A stretch of DNA of 64,000 bases from Neorhizobium sp. JUb45 (GCF_004343585.1 NZ_SLYW01000003.1:62001-126000); one strand, 5' to 3'. Counted from the stretch's first letter, positions 8,644 to 17,645 are shown. Numbers and translations: made by a program. The notes: generated by a model from the sequence alone, not told the origin.

Positions 8644-9657
8644 TTAACGAATGATTATGTAACCGCCCGGAAGAACGGTGGTTTTTCCGCCAGCAGCGGC
8701 AGCGAGGCCGGCAATGGCGGCCTGGGCGCGGTCGGTGCGATAGTCGCCGCTGACGGTGACATCCAGCAGGCTGCGATTGAGCACCATCACCCTGCCATCG
8801 AAGTAACGGCCAACCTCCGCCAGTGCATCGCCCAGCGGTTTTGCGTCGATCACCACCCGCCCCTGTAGCCAACCAAGATCCCGCTCGTCGTCGAATTTTT
8901 CGACGGGCGACATCGCATCGCTGGAGGCGACGACCATTTCTCCCGGCACAAGATGGACCAGGGAGATCGACTTCTGCTCATGAACGGCGTCAACCGCACC
9001 GCGCTGGAGCAGGACCGTATCGGCATCACCTTGAACCTTGACGACAAAGGCGGTGCCTTTCACCTGAACATCACTGTAATGCCCTGCCACATGAAACTGC
9101 CGCGTGGCGTCATGCACGACATCGAACCAGACTTCACCCTCGATCAACCGCACGCCGCGTTTGCTTCCGGCAAAATCCAGATACACGGCGCTATCGGTAT
9201 TGAGGATCATGCGGGAGCCATCCGGCAGTGTGATCTCGCGACGCTCACCGGCGTCCGTTGTGTAATCCGCCAGCATGCGCGGCATGGATTGCAGGGCGAG
9301 ATACGTCGCGCCGATGACAACGGCCAGACAGGCAGCGGCGGCCCAGGCCTGCGAACCGATACGGTGTCGCGGCATTTTGCGAGCAGCATCCAGTGGCACG
9401 GGCAGGCCGCGCAGGTGGATATCCAGTTCCTGCGCCGCGACGAGCGTTTCCGGTGAGGCCCAGAGCGTCTTGATCTCCTCGAAGGCGGCACGGTGGCTCG
9501 GCTCGGCATCCAGCCAGACGTCGAACTCGGCCCTGGCGCCACGATCGACAAAGCCGCCGGCTTCAAGGCGAACCAGCCAGTCCAATGCTTCATCCATTGC
9601 CCGGTCCGGATGCCGGTAGGCCTCGTTCAATTCCTGTCCCGCCGTGTTCTCACGCAT
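8644..9657 (-). CDS. FecR-family anti-sigma / sigma regulator
   Basis: This 337-residue protein has the standard FecR layout. The N-terminal cytoplasmic DUF4880 region (ALDWLVRLEAGG, FDVWLDAEPSHRAAFEE) binds the sigma factor. A transmembrane helix follows (~104-122, AWAAAACLAVVIGATYLAL), then a periplasmic FecR domain (RREITLPDGSRMILNTDSAV, GEVWFDVVHDATRQFHV, VKGTAFVV) and a C-terminal STN-like region (~265-337) that should contact the receptor's STN domain. It lies 129 bp downstream of the sigma gene with its own ECF-type promoter, and upstream of the receptor gene. Known FecR proteins either restrain or activate their partner sigma factor depending on ligand occupancy; which applies here cannot be read from sequence. 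Confidence 0.92.
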   Translation of the reverse strand: MRENTAGQELNEAYRHPDRAMDEALDWLVRLEAGGFVDRGARAEFDVWLDAEPSHRAAFEEIKTLWASPETLVAAQELDIHLRGLPVPLDAARKMPRHRIGSQAWAAAACLAVVIGATYLALQSMPRMLADYTTDAGERREITLPDGSRMILNTDSAVYLDFAGSKRGVRLIEGEVWFDVVHDATRQFHVAGHYSDVQVKGTAFVVKVQGDADTVLLQRGAVDAVHEQKSISLVHLVPGEMVVASSDAMSPVEKFDDERDLGWLQGRVVIDAKPLGDALAEVGRYFDGRVMVLNRSLLDVTVSGDYRTDRAQAAIAGLAAAAGGKTTVLPGGYIIIR

Positions 9658-9702
9658 GGAAAACGCTCACATGCCTATCCATCAGGTGACCATATGAATG
9701 AT

Positions 9703-9734
9703 GACGATTGGCCTGCGCCTTTCTCACAAAAAAA
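9703..9734 (-). promoter_or_regulatory. Putative ECF-sigma promoter of the fecR-like gene
   Basis: TTTTTTTGTGAGA (minus strand, 9734-9722), a 15-nt spacer, then CGTC (9706-9703). It is identical in both boxes and in spacing to the element in front of the receptor gene. It lies 46 nt before the fecR-like ATG. The sigma gene itself lacks a copy, as in fecI-type systems where the sigma gene is not self-regulated. Confidence 0.7.
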
Positions 9735-9786
9735 CAGGTAGGACATTGCAAAAAATCGGGTCGAGCTGAAAAGCGGTCCTGAAACA

Positions 9787-10317
9787 TCATTCTGCATCCA
9801 TCTTCTTGCGAAGTTCCAATAACAAGGCCATCACCATCTTGATGTCGTTGAAAACGGTATTCGGCGACACCCCCAGATGCGCGGCAATCCGTGGATAGGG
9901 CCAGCCCTCGACGCGGCTCAAGACCCAAACTTTCTGGGCGCGAGGCGGCAATGTCCGCAAGGCATCGCCAACCACGCGGAGCTGATCCTTCTGGATGGCG
10001 TGATCTTCCGCCGAAGGCTGCGGGTCCGCATAGGTCTGCTCGCCGGTAACGCCTTCATCCAGAGGTTCGGTACCACTGCGCACCTTTTTCCAGCGGATAT
10101 GATCCAGCGCCAGGTTACGGGCCGTCTGCCATAAAAGAGCCTCCAGATGGCGCGGCTGCGACGTTTCCAGTGCCTTGCGGGTACGAAGATAGGCATCGTG
10201 GGTCAATTCTTCGGCGACGGCGACATCGCGAACGATACGCAGAATGAACCTCACCAATGACGGACGCATGCCGGGAAAGATCGCATCGAGCCGCGCGATA
10301 TCGCGGTCCATGGTCAT
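9787..10317 (-). CDS. ECF-family RNA polymerase sigma factor (FecI-like)
   Basis: A 176-residue sigma factor with only regions 2 and 4. Region 2 contains AEELTHDAYLRTRKAL and LLWQTARNLALDHIRWKK. Region 4 contains LRTLPPRAQKVWVLSRVEGWPYPRIAAHLGVSPNTVFNDI, including the recognition helix. Length and the immediately downstream FecR and STN-receptor genes identify it as the sigma factor of a cell-surface signalling system. It probably recognises the paired boxes found upstream of the two following genes. The ATG at 10317 is preceded by AGAAAG at suitable distance; an ATG two codons inside is an alternative. The gene is divergent from the ABC-transporter operon to its right. Confidence 0.93.
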   Translation of the reverse strand: MTMDRDIARLDAIFPGMRPSLVRFILRIVRDVAVAEELTHDAYLRTRKALETSQPRHLEALLWQTARNLALDHIRWKKVRSGTEPLDEGVTGEQTYADPQPSAEDHAIQKDQLRVVGDALRTLPPRAQKVWVLSRVEGWPYPRIAAHLGVSPNTVFNDIKMVMALLLELRKKMDAE

Positions 10318-10518
10318 GCAATGCTTTCTGTGGCGCTGGTCACTGTCAGTCCGAACAAATCTGGAGTTTTATAGTCGTGTTTCGTTATCGTCTCGTCATG
10401 GTGTTTTCAATCATCCATCGGGCGATCTGCATGAAACCAAAGACAACCTATGGACGTTGCCGATGCGCATGGGCGTGGCGCCGGTCATAAACGTTATCGA
10501 TGGTGCCCATGTTGTCGG

Positions 10519-10547
10519 TTGACAGCGATCGTAGGACATCATATCTC
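10519..10547 (+). promoter_or_regulatory. Putative sigma-70-type promoter of the first ABC operon
   Basis: TTGACA (10519-10524), a 17-nt spacer and TATCTC (10542-10547) lie ~50 bp before the binding-protein start. The -35 is perfect and the -10 moderate. The 280-bp gap back to the sigma gene holds nothing else I can support. Confidence 0.5.
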
Positions 10548-10597
10548 TTAATACGGTTTTACTGCCTTGGAGGAGGCGGTCGTGATTGGGAGGATCG

Positions 10598-12208
10598 ATG
10601 ATGAAAAAACCGTCCGTTAAGCTGCTTGCCACCATTCTGCTTGGCTCTACCCTGCTATCTCAGCCGGTTTACGCGGCAACACCGCCGACCATGCTCGTGG
10701 TCGGCTTTTCCATGAACAACATCCTGACACTGGACCCAGCCGCTATTACCGGCAAGGAGACCGTTCAGGTTCTCGCCAACATATATGATAACCTCGTCTC
10801 GCTTAACGCCATCGAGCGCGCCAAGGTGGATCCGCAGCTGGCGGAAAGCTGGACGATCGCTGCCGACAACAGCTCGATCACCTTCAAGCTGCGCGATGGC
10901 GCCAAGTTCGCATCCGGCAACCCGGTCACTTCCGAAGATGTGGTCTGGTCGTTCAAGCGCCTGATGAAACTGAACCTTGCGCAGGCTTCGTTCCTGAAGA
11001 CGCACGGCTTCACCGCCGCGAATGCCGATGCCAGCTTCACTGCTCCCGATGCGCAGACTGTCGTCGTGACGCTGCCGAAGAAGGTCGATCCGCAGATCAT
11101 CGTTCAGACGCTCGGCATTGTTGGCCCCGGCTCCATTCTTGATAGCAAGACCGTGATGGAGCACGACAAGAACGGCGATCAGGGCGCCGCATGGCTCACC
11201 AACAATTCGGCAGGTTCCGGCCCGTTCACGCTCGGCCAGTGGGCTTCCAACGAACGCGTCATTCTTGACCAGAACGCCGAATACTGGGGTGAGAAACCGG
11301 CGATGAAGCGCATCATGATGCGCCATCTGGCGGAGTCCCAGAGCCAGAGACTGATGCTCGAAAAGGGTGATATCGACATCGCCTTTTCGATGTCGGCGGC
11401 AGACCTGAAAGCGCTGGAAAAAGACGAAAATGTCGAGATCCAGACCAATGGCGGCAGCGGCTTTTATTATCTCGCCGTCTCCATGAAGGACGAGAAATTT
11501 CAGAACCCGAAAGTGCGCGAGGCACTTCGTTATCTCATCGACTATCAGGGCTTGAACGACAGCGTTCTCCCCTATTTCGGCACGTTGCGTGATCGCCCGA
11601 TCGCCAGCGGCATCTTTGGCTCGCTCCCAAATGCCGGTTACAAGCTCGACGTGGAAAAAGCCAAGGCACTTCTGGCTGAAGCCGGTTTCCCCAACGGTTT
11701 TTCGACCACGCTGCGCGCCATTTCCGACGTGCCGTTCATGAGTGCCGCGACCGCCATCCAGGCGACCCTTGCACAGGGCGGCATCAAGGCCGAGATCATC
11801 ACCGGCACTGGTGATCAGATTTACGGCGCCATGCGCGAGCGCAAGTATGAATTGCTTGTCGGCCGCGGCGGCGGTGGCCAGTTGCCACATCCGGACTCGA
11901 ACCTGCGCGCCACCGTCTACAATCCGGACAATTCGGATGCGGCAAAGCTCACCAATTTCCAGGGCTGGCGCACGTCCTTCTACGACGAGAAGATCAACAA
12001 GATGATCGATGATGCTCTCGTTGAAGGCAACAAGGACAAGCAGATCAAGGATTACGAGGCGATCCAGACCTATTACGCCGACATGGTCCCTGCCCTGCAG
12101 CCGTTCTCCGAAGTCGTCGACAGCGTCGGCTTCCGCGCCGACGTCAAGGGTCTGCAGCTGAACCCGTCCTGGTCGACGCAGCTGCGCACGGTCACGAAAG
12201 AGCGCTAA
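10598..12208 (+). CDS. ABC transporter family-5 substrate-binding protein
   Basis: A ~536-residue periplasmic binding protein of the peptide/nickel/opine class (SBP_bac_5). The signal peptide ends at QPVYAA. Family segments are LDPAAITGKETVQVLANIYDNLV, LAESWTI.., FKLRDGAKFASGNPVTSEDVVWSFKR, NNSAGSGPFTL and NPKVREALRYLIDYQ. GGGAGG precedes two adjacent ATGs (10598 and 10601), either of which could start the protein. It is the first gene of an operon with two permeases, two ATPases, a GntR regulator and a hydrolase. Family-5 proteins bind peptides but also sugars and sugar derivatives. The neighbouring lactonising enzyme, hydrolase and kdgD suggest a sugar-acid conjugate, which is inference. 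Confidence 0.9.
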   Translation: MMKKPSVKLLATILLGSTLLSQPVYAATPPTMLVVGFSMNNILTLDPAAITGKETVQVLANIYDNLVSLNAIERAKVDPQLAESWTIAADNSSITFKLRDGAKFASGNPVTSEDVVWSFKRLMKLNLAQASFLKTHGFTAANADASFTAPDAQTVVVTLPKKVDPQIIVQTLGIVGPGSILDSKTVMEHDKNGDQGAAWLTNNSAGSGPFTLGQWASNERVILDQNAEYWGEKPAMKRIMMRHLAESQSQRLMLEKGDIDIAFSMSAADLKALEKDENVEIQTNGGSGFYYLAVSMKDEKFQNPKVREALRYLIDYQGLNDSVLPYFGTLRDRPIASGIFGSLPNAGYKLDVEKAKALLAEAGFPNGFSTTLRAISDVPFMSAATAIQATLAQGGIKAEIITGTGDQIYGAMRERKYELLVGRGGGGQLPHPDSNLRATVYNPDNSDAAKLTNFQGWRTSFYDEKINKMIDDALVEGNKDKQIKDYEAIQTYYADMVPALQPFSEVVDSVGFRADVKGLQLNPSWSTQLRTVTKER

Positions 12209-12282
12209 CCGCTCCTTGCCGCGGCGCTGCCTCTCGTCTTTTCGCAGCGCTGCGGCCTCCCACGTCATATTGAGGAGGCTCC

Positions 12283-13299
12283 ATGAAGTCCGAGAGTTTC
12301 ACCGCCTTTGGGCGGCAGGCCGGAACGATTTTCGTTACCCTTGTCGGCTTGCTGATCCTGACTTTCTGTATCGGGCGCATGATGCCGGTCGACCCCGTTC
12401 GCGCCATCATCGGCGAAGAAGCGGATCAGGCGACCTATGAAATGGTGGCGGAGCGTATCGGCGCCAATCTGCCGATCTACCAGCAGTTCTTCCGGTATGT
12501 GACCGATCTGCTGCAGGGCGATTTTGGCACCTCGATCCGCACCGGCCAGCCGGTCATCAACGATATTCTGCATGTCATGCCGGCAACCATCGAGCTCGCC
12601 ACTTTCGCCATCCTCTTCGGCGCCGGTCTCGGCATACCGCTGGGTATCCTGGCGGCGGTGCGCCGCAACAAGCCGATCGACCACGTCATCCGCTTTCTCA
12701 CCCTGATCGGCCACTCGATGCCGATCTTCTGGACCGGCATGATCGGCCTGATCATTTTCTATGCGGTGCTGGATCTGGTCGGCGGTGGTGGACGCATGTC
12801 CGATTTCTACATCGGCCTTGTCCCCGAAACGACCGGCTTCCTTTTGATCGACAGCGTGATCGCCGGTGACTGGGAAGTTTTTTGGGATGCCGTCAACCAT
12901 CTTCTGCTGCCGGCCAGCATTCTCGGCTACTCGTCGATGGCCTACATCACCCGCATGACCCGCAGCTTCATGCTGGATCAGCTGAACCAGGAATACATCA
13001 CGACGGCGCGCGTAAAAGGTCTCTCCAAGAGCCGCACCATCTGGCACCATGCATTTGCCAACATCCGCGTTCAGCTGGTGACTATCGTGGCACTCGCCTA
13101 TGGCAGCCTGCTCGAAGGCGCCGTGCTGATCGAGACCGTGTTCTCGTGGCCGGGCTTTGGCCAGTACATCACCAACAACATGCTGATCGGCGACATGAAT
13201 GCCGTCATGACCTGCGTGCTGCTGGTGGGCATCATCTTCATCGCGCTCAATCTTCTATCCGACGCACTCTACAAGATTTTTGATCCGAGGACGCGCTGA
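12283..13299 (+). CDS. ABC transporter permease, DppB/OppB type
   Basis: A 338-residue inner-membrane permease with an N-terminal TM (VTLVGLLILTFCIGRMMPVDPV), the LPIYQQFFRYVTDLLQGDFGTSI segment typical of DppB, and the EAA loop (YITTARVKGLSKSRTIWHHAFANI). GAGGAGG stands 4 nt before the ATG. It forms the membrane channel with the next gene; their stop and start overlap by one base (TGATG). Confidence 0.92.
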   Translation: MKSESFTAFGRQAGTIFVTLVGLLILTFCIGRMMPVDPVRAIIGEEADQATYEMVAERIGANLPIYQQFFRYVTDLLQGDFGTSIRTGQPVINDILHVMPATIELATFAILFGAGLGIPLGILAAVRRNKPIDHVIRFLTLIGHSMPIFWTGMIGLIIFYAVLDLVGGGGRMSDFYIGLVPETTGFLLIDSVIAGDWEVFWDAVNHLLLPASILGYSSMAYITRMTRSFMLDQLNQEYITTARVKGLSKSRTIWHHAFANIRVQLVTIVALAYGSLLEGAVLIETVFSWPGFGQYITNNMLIGDMNAVMTCVLLVGIIFIALNLLSDALYKIFDPRTR

Positions 13300-14204
13300 T
13301 GGCTATCGAAACGCTCAACACTCAGGAACACGCTATGCCGGCTTCGCTATCGAACCCGAACTCGTCCCTGCGGCGGTTTATGGCGATCATTCGCGAGCTG
13401 CTCGGCAATCCCTCTTCGGGTTTCGGCCTTGTCGTCATCACCATCCTGCTTCTGACGGCACTCGTTGCACCGCTGATTGCGCCCTACGAGCCCAATGTGA
13501 TCAACCTCAACAACGTGCTGCAGCCGCCGAATGCCGCGCACTGGTTCGGCACGGATGAACTCGGCCGCGATATCATGAGCCGCATCATCTACGGCACCCG
13601 CATCAGCCTGACGATCATCACCATCGTTTCGGTCATCGTCGGCCCGGTCGGCCTGCTGGTCGGAACGACGGCCGGCTATTTCGGCGGCTGGTACGATACG
13701 GTGATGATGCGCATCACCGACATTTTTCTCTCCTTCCCGAGCCTCATCCTGTCGCTGGCCTTTGTTGCCGCACTCGGTGCCGGTCTGGAAAACGCCATCA
13801 TCGCCATCGGTCTCACCGCCTGGCCGCCGATTGCCCGCCTCGCGCGCGCCGAAACGCTGACCTTCCGCAATGCGGATTATATCTCCGCCTCGTGCATGCA
13901 GGGTGCATCCAGCCTGCGCATCATCGTCAAGTCGATCGTGCCGATGTGCATGCCCTCGGTTCTGGTGCGCATCACGCTTTCGATGGCAACGGTCATCCTC
14001 ACCGCTGCCGGCCTCGGCTTTCTCGGCCTCGGCGCGCAGCCGCCATTGCCGGAATGGGGCGCGATGATTGCCACAGGCCGCCGCTACATGCTCGACAACT
14101 GGTGGCTGGTCGCCTTCCCCGGTGGCGCCATCCTCATCGTCAGCCTTGCCTTCAACCTTCTGGGTGATGGCCTGCGCGACGCTCTTGACCCGAAACAGCA
14201 TTAA
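13299..14204 (+). CDS. ABC transporter permease, DppC/OppC type
   Basis: A 301-residue permease. It has the DppC hallmark HWFGTDELGRDIMSRIIYGTRISL near residue 85, five to six TM segments, and an EAA-like loop (YISASCMQGASSLRIIVKSIVP). The C-terminus LLGDGLRDALDPK is typical of the family. Its ATG shares a base with the stop of the partner permease, indicating translational coupling. An ATG 12 codons in is a possible alternative start. Confidence 0.92.
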   Translation: MAIETLNTQEHAMPASLSNPNSSLRRFMAIIRELLGNPSSGFGLVVITILLLTALVAPLIAPYEPNVINLNNVLQPPNAAHWFGTDELGRDIMSRIIYGTRISLTIITIVSVIVGPVGLLVGTTAGYFGGWYDTVMMRITDIFLSFPSLILSLAFVAALGAGLENAIIAIGLTAWPPIARLARAETLTFRNADYISASCMQGASSLRIIVKSIVPMCMPSVLVRITLSMATVILTAAGLGFLGLGAQPPLPEWGAMIATGRRYMLDNWWLVAFPGGAILIVSLAFNLLGDGLRDALDPKQH

Positions 14205-14216
14205 GGAGTGACCGCG

Positions 14217-15080
14217 ATGGACAATAACCAGCCTCTCCTGAAAGTCGAAAACCTGCGCGTCAGCTATCGCAGCGGCAAGAGCTACAACACCGTGGTCAAA
14301 GGCGTTTCCTTCGATCTCGGTCGCGAGCGCCTCGGCATCGTCGGGGAATCCGGCTCCGGCAAATCCACGATCGGTCGCGCGCTCTTGAAACTGCTGCCGA
14401 CCGCCAAGATCGAAGCCGACCGCATGGATTTCAGTGGCACGGACCTTCTCGCCGCCAGCGAAAAACAGATGCTGAACATTCGCGGCCGGCGCATTTCGAT
14501 GATCCTGCAGGACCCGAAATTTTCGCTCAATCCGGTGCACCCGGTCGGCGCCCAGATCGCCGAAGCTTACCGCGTCCATTACAGCGCTTCGACGCAGGTC
14601 GCCAAACAGAAGACACTGGACATGCTGGCGGCAGTGCAGATCCGCGATCCCGAACGGGTTTTCGATCTTTATCCGCATGAAGTGTCGGGCGGCATGGGGC
14701 AGCGCATCATGATCGCCATGATGCTGATCCCCGAACCGCAGATCATCATCGCCGATGAACCGACCTCGGCGCTCGACGTGACGGTGCGTATGCAGGTGCT
14801 CAACATCCTCAACGAGCTCGTCACCAACAAGGGCATCGGGCTGATCATGATCAGCCATGACCTCAATCTGGTTCGCAATTTCTGCGACCGGGTTCTGGTC
14901 ATGCGCCACGGCGAGGTCGTCGAGGAACGTGCAGCGCCTGACATGCGCAACTGCACACATCCCTACACCAAGGGTCTGCTGGCCGCCCAGCCGCATATCG
15001 GCGGCAGCAGAAAGCCTTTGCCCGTGCTCAACCGACAATCGCAGATGCCGTCGCAGGAAACACTGGAGGTGCGCTCATGA
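14217..15080 (+). CDS. ABC transporter ATPase, DppD/OppD type
   Basis: A 287-residue ATPase starting at the ATG eight bases after AAGGAG (14203-14208); the GTG at 14208 is inside the ribosome binding site. Walker A is GESGSGKST, Walker B is [12 protein letters not shown], and the H-loop is ISHDL. The signature motif reads VSGGMGQR rather than the usual LSGGQ, a variation seen in DppD-like subunits. The C-terminus (NCTHPYTKGLLAAQP) is the oligopeptide-type extension. It overlaps the following ATPase gene by 4 bp (ATGA) and probably pairs with it as a heterodimer. Confidence 0.92.
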   Translation: MDNNQPLLKVENLRVSYRSGKSYNTVVKGVSFDLGRERLGIVGESGSGKSTIGRALLKLLPTAKIEADRMDFSGTDLLAASEKQMLNIRGRRISMILQDPKFSLNPVHPVGAQIAEAYRVHYSASTQVAKQKTLDMLAAVQIRDPERVFDLYPHEVSGGMGQRIMIAMMLIPEPQIIIADEPTSALDVTVRMQVLNILNELVTNKGIGLIMISHDLNLVRNFCDRVLVMRHGEVVEERAAPDMRNCTHPYTKGLLAAQPHIGGSRKPLPVLNRQSQMPSQETLEVRS

Positions 15081-15835
15081 GTGCCATCGAAGTTCGCGAT
15101 CTTTCGATCAGCCTCGGCTACAGCGCCGCCAAGAAACGCATCCTCGGTGATGTCTGTTTTGCAGTCGAAGCCGGTGAGTCTTTCGGATTGGTCGGCGAGT
15201 CCGGTTCCGGTAAATCGACCATATTGCGCTGTATCGCGCGATTGCTGAATTCGTGGGACGGCGAAGTGCGGCTGGAAGGCACTTCGATCAACGACATGCC
15301 GTTTGCCGATTATTGCCGTGCCGTGCAGATGGTGTTTCAGGACCCATACGGATCGCTGCATCCGCGCCAGTCGATCCGCACTGCGCTGCAGGAGCCGCTG
15401 CGCATCCACCGCATGGATAGGCAGGTAGAGCGCATGGAGCGTGCGCTGATCGATGTCGGCCTCAACCCGGATTTTCTGTCGCGTTATCCGCATGAACTGT
15501 CGGGTGGCCAACGCCAGCGTGTGGCCATTGCCCGCGCCCTCATTCTCGAACCGCGCATCCTGCTTCTCGATGAACCGACGTCTGCGCTGGACGTATCGGT
15601 ACAGGCGGAAGTCCTGAACCTGCTGGCGGACCTGCGCGCTAAACGGAACCTCACCTACCTGTTTGTCAGCCACGACCTTGCCGTCATCGATCATATGTGC
15701 GAGCGGCTGGCGGTGATGCAACACGGCCGCATCGTCGAGATTATGAGCCGCGATGTGCTGGCGACGGGACAGGCGAAAGACCCTTATGCCCGCGAACTCA
15801 TTCAGGCCAGCCTGGAATATGATCAGGCAGTTTGA
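15077..15835 (+). CDS. ABC transporter ATPase, DppF/OppF type
   Basis: A 252-residue ATPase with Walker [11 protein letters not shown]-loop MVFQDPYGSLHPRQSI, signature LSGGQRQRV, Walker [13 protein letters not shown] and H-loop VSHDL. It lacks a long C-terminal zinc-type extension. It is the second ATPase of the operon, and its start overlaps the stop of the first. Confidence 0.92.
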   Translation: MSAIEVRDLSISLGYSAAKKRILGDVCFAVEAGESFGLVGESGSGKSTILRCIARLLNSWDGEVRLEGTSINDMPFADYCRAVQMVFQDPYGSLHPRQSIRTALQEPLRIHRMDRQVERMERALIDVGLNPDFLSRYPHELSGGQRQRVAIARALILEPRILLLDEPTSALDVSVQAEVLNLLADLRAKRNLTYLFVSHDLAVIDHMCERLAVMQHGRIVEIMSRDVLATGQAKDPYARELIQASLEYDQAV

Positions 15836-15858
15836 ATTCAAAACCGGAGGCCTTTGCG

Positions 15859-16590
15859 ATGACAGTTGAAGCCCCACCCGCCACCTGGGCTCGCCGGGAA
15901 AGCCTGAGCTCACAGATCGTGCGCGTGCTTTCCGACCGGATAAAGCAGGATGAATATCCGCGCGGCTCCAAGATGCCGACGGAAAAAGCATTGATGGAGG
16001 AACTGGGCGTCAGTCGGACGGTCGTGCGTGAGGCGGTCGCCAACCTGCGCGCCAGCGGGCTGGTGTCGATCCAGCACGGGATCGGCGTTTTTGTTCGCGA
16101 CGATGCCGGCGTGACACCATTCCGGCTTGGCGATGCCGACCTGATGCAGGCCGGAAACATGGTCAAGGGACTTGAGTTGCGCATCGGCATCGAGTCGGAA
16201 GCTGCGGCACTGGCAGCTGAGCGTCGGAATGCGGCCGACCTCAAGGCCATGAAAGCCGCCTGCGACACCATGGAAGACGCGGTAGAGAACGCGACGCGCA
16301 ATACGCTGGCGGATTTCGAATTTCACTGTGCTGTGGCGGCGGCCAGCCACAACGAGCATTTTTCCGGCATTTTCAACTATCTGGGCGAAACCTTGATGCC
16401 ACGCATGCGCCGGACCACCCATGCCGTCGATGACAAGACGCTGTCCACTCTTCTTGCCCGCGTAAACAAGGAGCATCTCGCCATTCTGACCGCCATCGAG
16501 GCAGGTGATCCCGATGGCGCAAGAGCAGCAATGCGCGCGCATCTGATTGCCAGCAAGGACAGAACGCTCGCAAAAATGCGGCAGGACTGA
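15859..16590 (+). CDS. GntR-family regulator, FadR/FCD subfamily
   Basis: A 243-residue repressor-type regulator. The N-terminal winged helix (SSQIVRVLSDRIKQDEYPRGSKMPTEKALMEELGVSRTVVREAVANLRASGLV) binds DNA. The C-terminal FCD domain carries the usual acid/His metal-site residues (DFEFHCAVAAASHN, KEHLAIL, MRAHL). I chose the ATG at 15859 because GGAGG lies 8 nt before it; an upstream TTG overlaps the previous stop and has no RBS. Its position inside the transport operon suggests it senses the transported compound or a breakdown product. Its own stop overlaps the next start (TGATG). Confidence 0.92.
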   Translation: MTVEAPPATWARRESLSSQIVRVLSDRIKQDEYPRGSKMPTEKALMEELGVSRTVVREAVANLRASGLVSIQHGIGVFVRDDAGVTPFRLGDADLMQAGNMVKGLELRIGIESEAAALAAERRNAADLKAMKAACDTMEDAVENATRNTLADFEFHCAVAAASHNEHFSGIFNYLGETLMPRMRRTTHAVDDKTLSTLLARVNKEHLAILTAIEAGDPDGARAAMRAHLIASKDRTLAKMRQD

Positions 16591-17645
16591 TGATCGACGC
16601 GGAGAATATGTGCGGCATCGCCCGCCGTCTTCGCGACCGCAATCATTTCGAATGGAACTTTGATCCTGAATCGCTGGATTTTCAGTCTTGGAAATCAGCA
16701 ACCTGCGGGAAGGTGCGAGCTGCACTGCATGTCGATCACGTATCGCGGGCAACGTCCTCGGTCATTTCGGAATGGTCTGACGGCGACGCGCTTGGGCAGG
16801 AACTGGAACTCGGTTTTTCGAACGGCGAAACGACGCGTGCCTATTTGCTGCGCCCCAAGACTGCCGCGCCGACGGCAGCCGTCCTCCTGTTGCACGATCA
16901 CGGCTCGTTCTTTTCGATCGGCAAGGAAAAGCTGATCAACCGACCGGATGAAAATCCCCAACTGCTCGCCGATATCGAGCAATGGAGTGCCAAACTCTAT
17001 GGCGGCCGGTTTGTCGGCAACGAACTCGTTCGCCGCGGCTATACCGTGCTGTGCGCGGATGCGCTCGGCTGGGGCAGTCGCAAGGGTAACGGTTACGAGG
17101 CGCAGCAGGCGCTGGCGGCAAACCTGATGCAGTTCGGCATATCCTATGCCTCGGTCATTCTTTCGGAAGATCTCGAGGCGCTTGCCTTCCTTCGCGACCT
17201 GCCCGGCATCGACAAATCCCGCATCGCCAGCCTTGGCTACTCGATGGGCGGTTCACGCTCGTGGCAACTGGCCGCTCTTTCGGATGACGTTTCCGTCTGC
17301 GTTGCCGGTGGATGGATGGGAACACTGCAGGGACTGATGCAACCGGGAAACAACCAGTGGCGTGGCCAGTCTGCCTTTTCCATGCTGCACCCACAGATCG
17401 CCGGAAAGCTGGATTATCCGCATTTTGCCGCGCTTGCCGCACCGAAACCGGCATTGTTCTTCACCGGAGCCGATGACCGGCATTTTCCGGAAAGCGTGGC
17501 CACTGAAGCCTACCGGCAGCTTCAGACAATCTGGAATGCTGCTGGCGCACCGAGCCGCCTTGAAACGCGGCTGTGGCCGGGTGGCCATGTGTTCTCGATA
17601 GAACAGCAGGACCATGTTTTCGACTGGCTTGCTCAGAACCTTTGA
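16590..17645 (+). CDS. Alpha/beta hydrolase (dienelactone-hydrolase / acetyl-esterase-like)
   Basis: A 351-residue cytosolic hydrolase with no signal peptide. The nucleophile elbow is GYSMGG (Ser218), the acid is probably in FTGADDRHFPES, and the catalytic His is in PGGHVF. An oxyanion-type LLLHDHGSF segment lies at ~100-108. It is the last gene of the ABC operon and is translationally coupled to the GntR gene. A role in opening a lactone or removing an ester group from the imported substrate fits the neighbouring sugar-acid enzymes, but the exact substrate cannot be read. A strong hairpin follows immediately. Confidence 0.82.
   Translation: MIDAENMCGIARRLRDRNHFEWNFDPESLDFQSWKSATCGKVRAALHVDHVSRATSSVISEWSDGDALGQELELGFSNGETTRAYLLRPKTAAPTAAVLLLHDHGSFFSIGKEKLINRPDENPQLLADIEQWSAKLYGGRFVGNELVRRGYTVLCADALGWGSRKGNGYEAQQALAANLMQFGISYASVILSEDLEALAFLRDLPGIDKSRIASLGYSMGGSRSWQLAALSDDVSVCVAGGWMGTLQGLMQPGNNQWRGQSAFSMLHPQIAGKLDYPHFAALAAPKPALFFTGADDRHFPESVATEAYRQLQTIWNAAGAPSRLETRLWPGGHVFSIEQQDHVFDWLAQNL

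Noticed and set aside
10655-12268. 537-codon open frame antisense to the first family-5 binding protein
   Set aside because: Low-complexity, charge-rich translation with no family features; a high-GC shadow of a well-supported gene.
13347-15038. 563-codon antisense open frame across the DppC and DppD genes
   Set aside because: Spans two clearly coding genes on the other strand and reads as D/H/R-rich shadow sequence.
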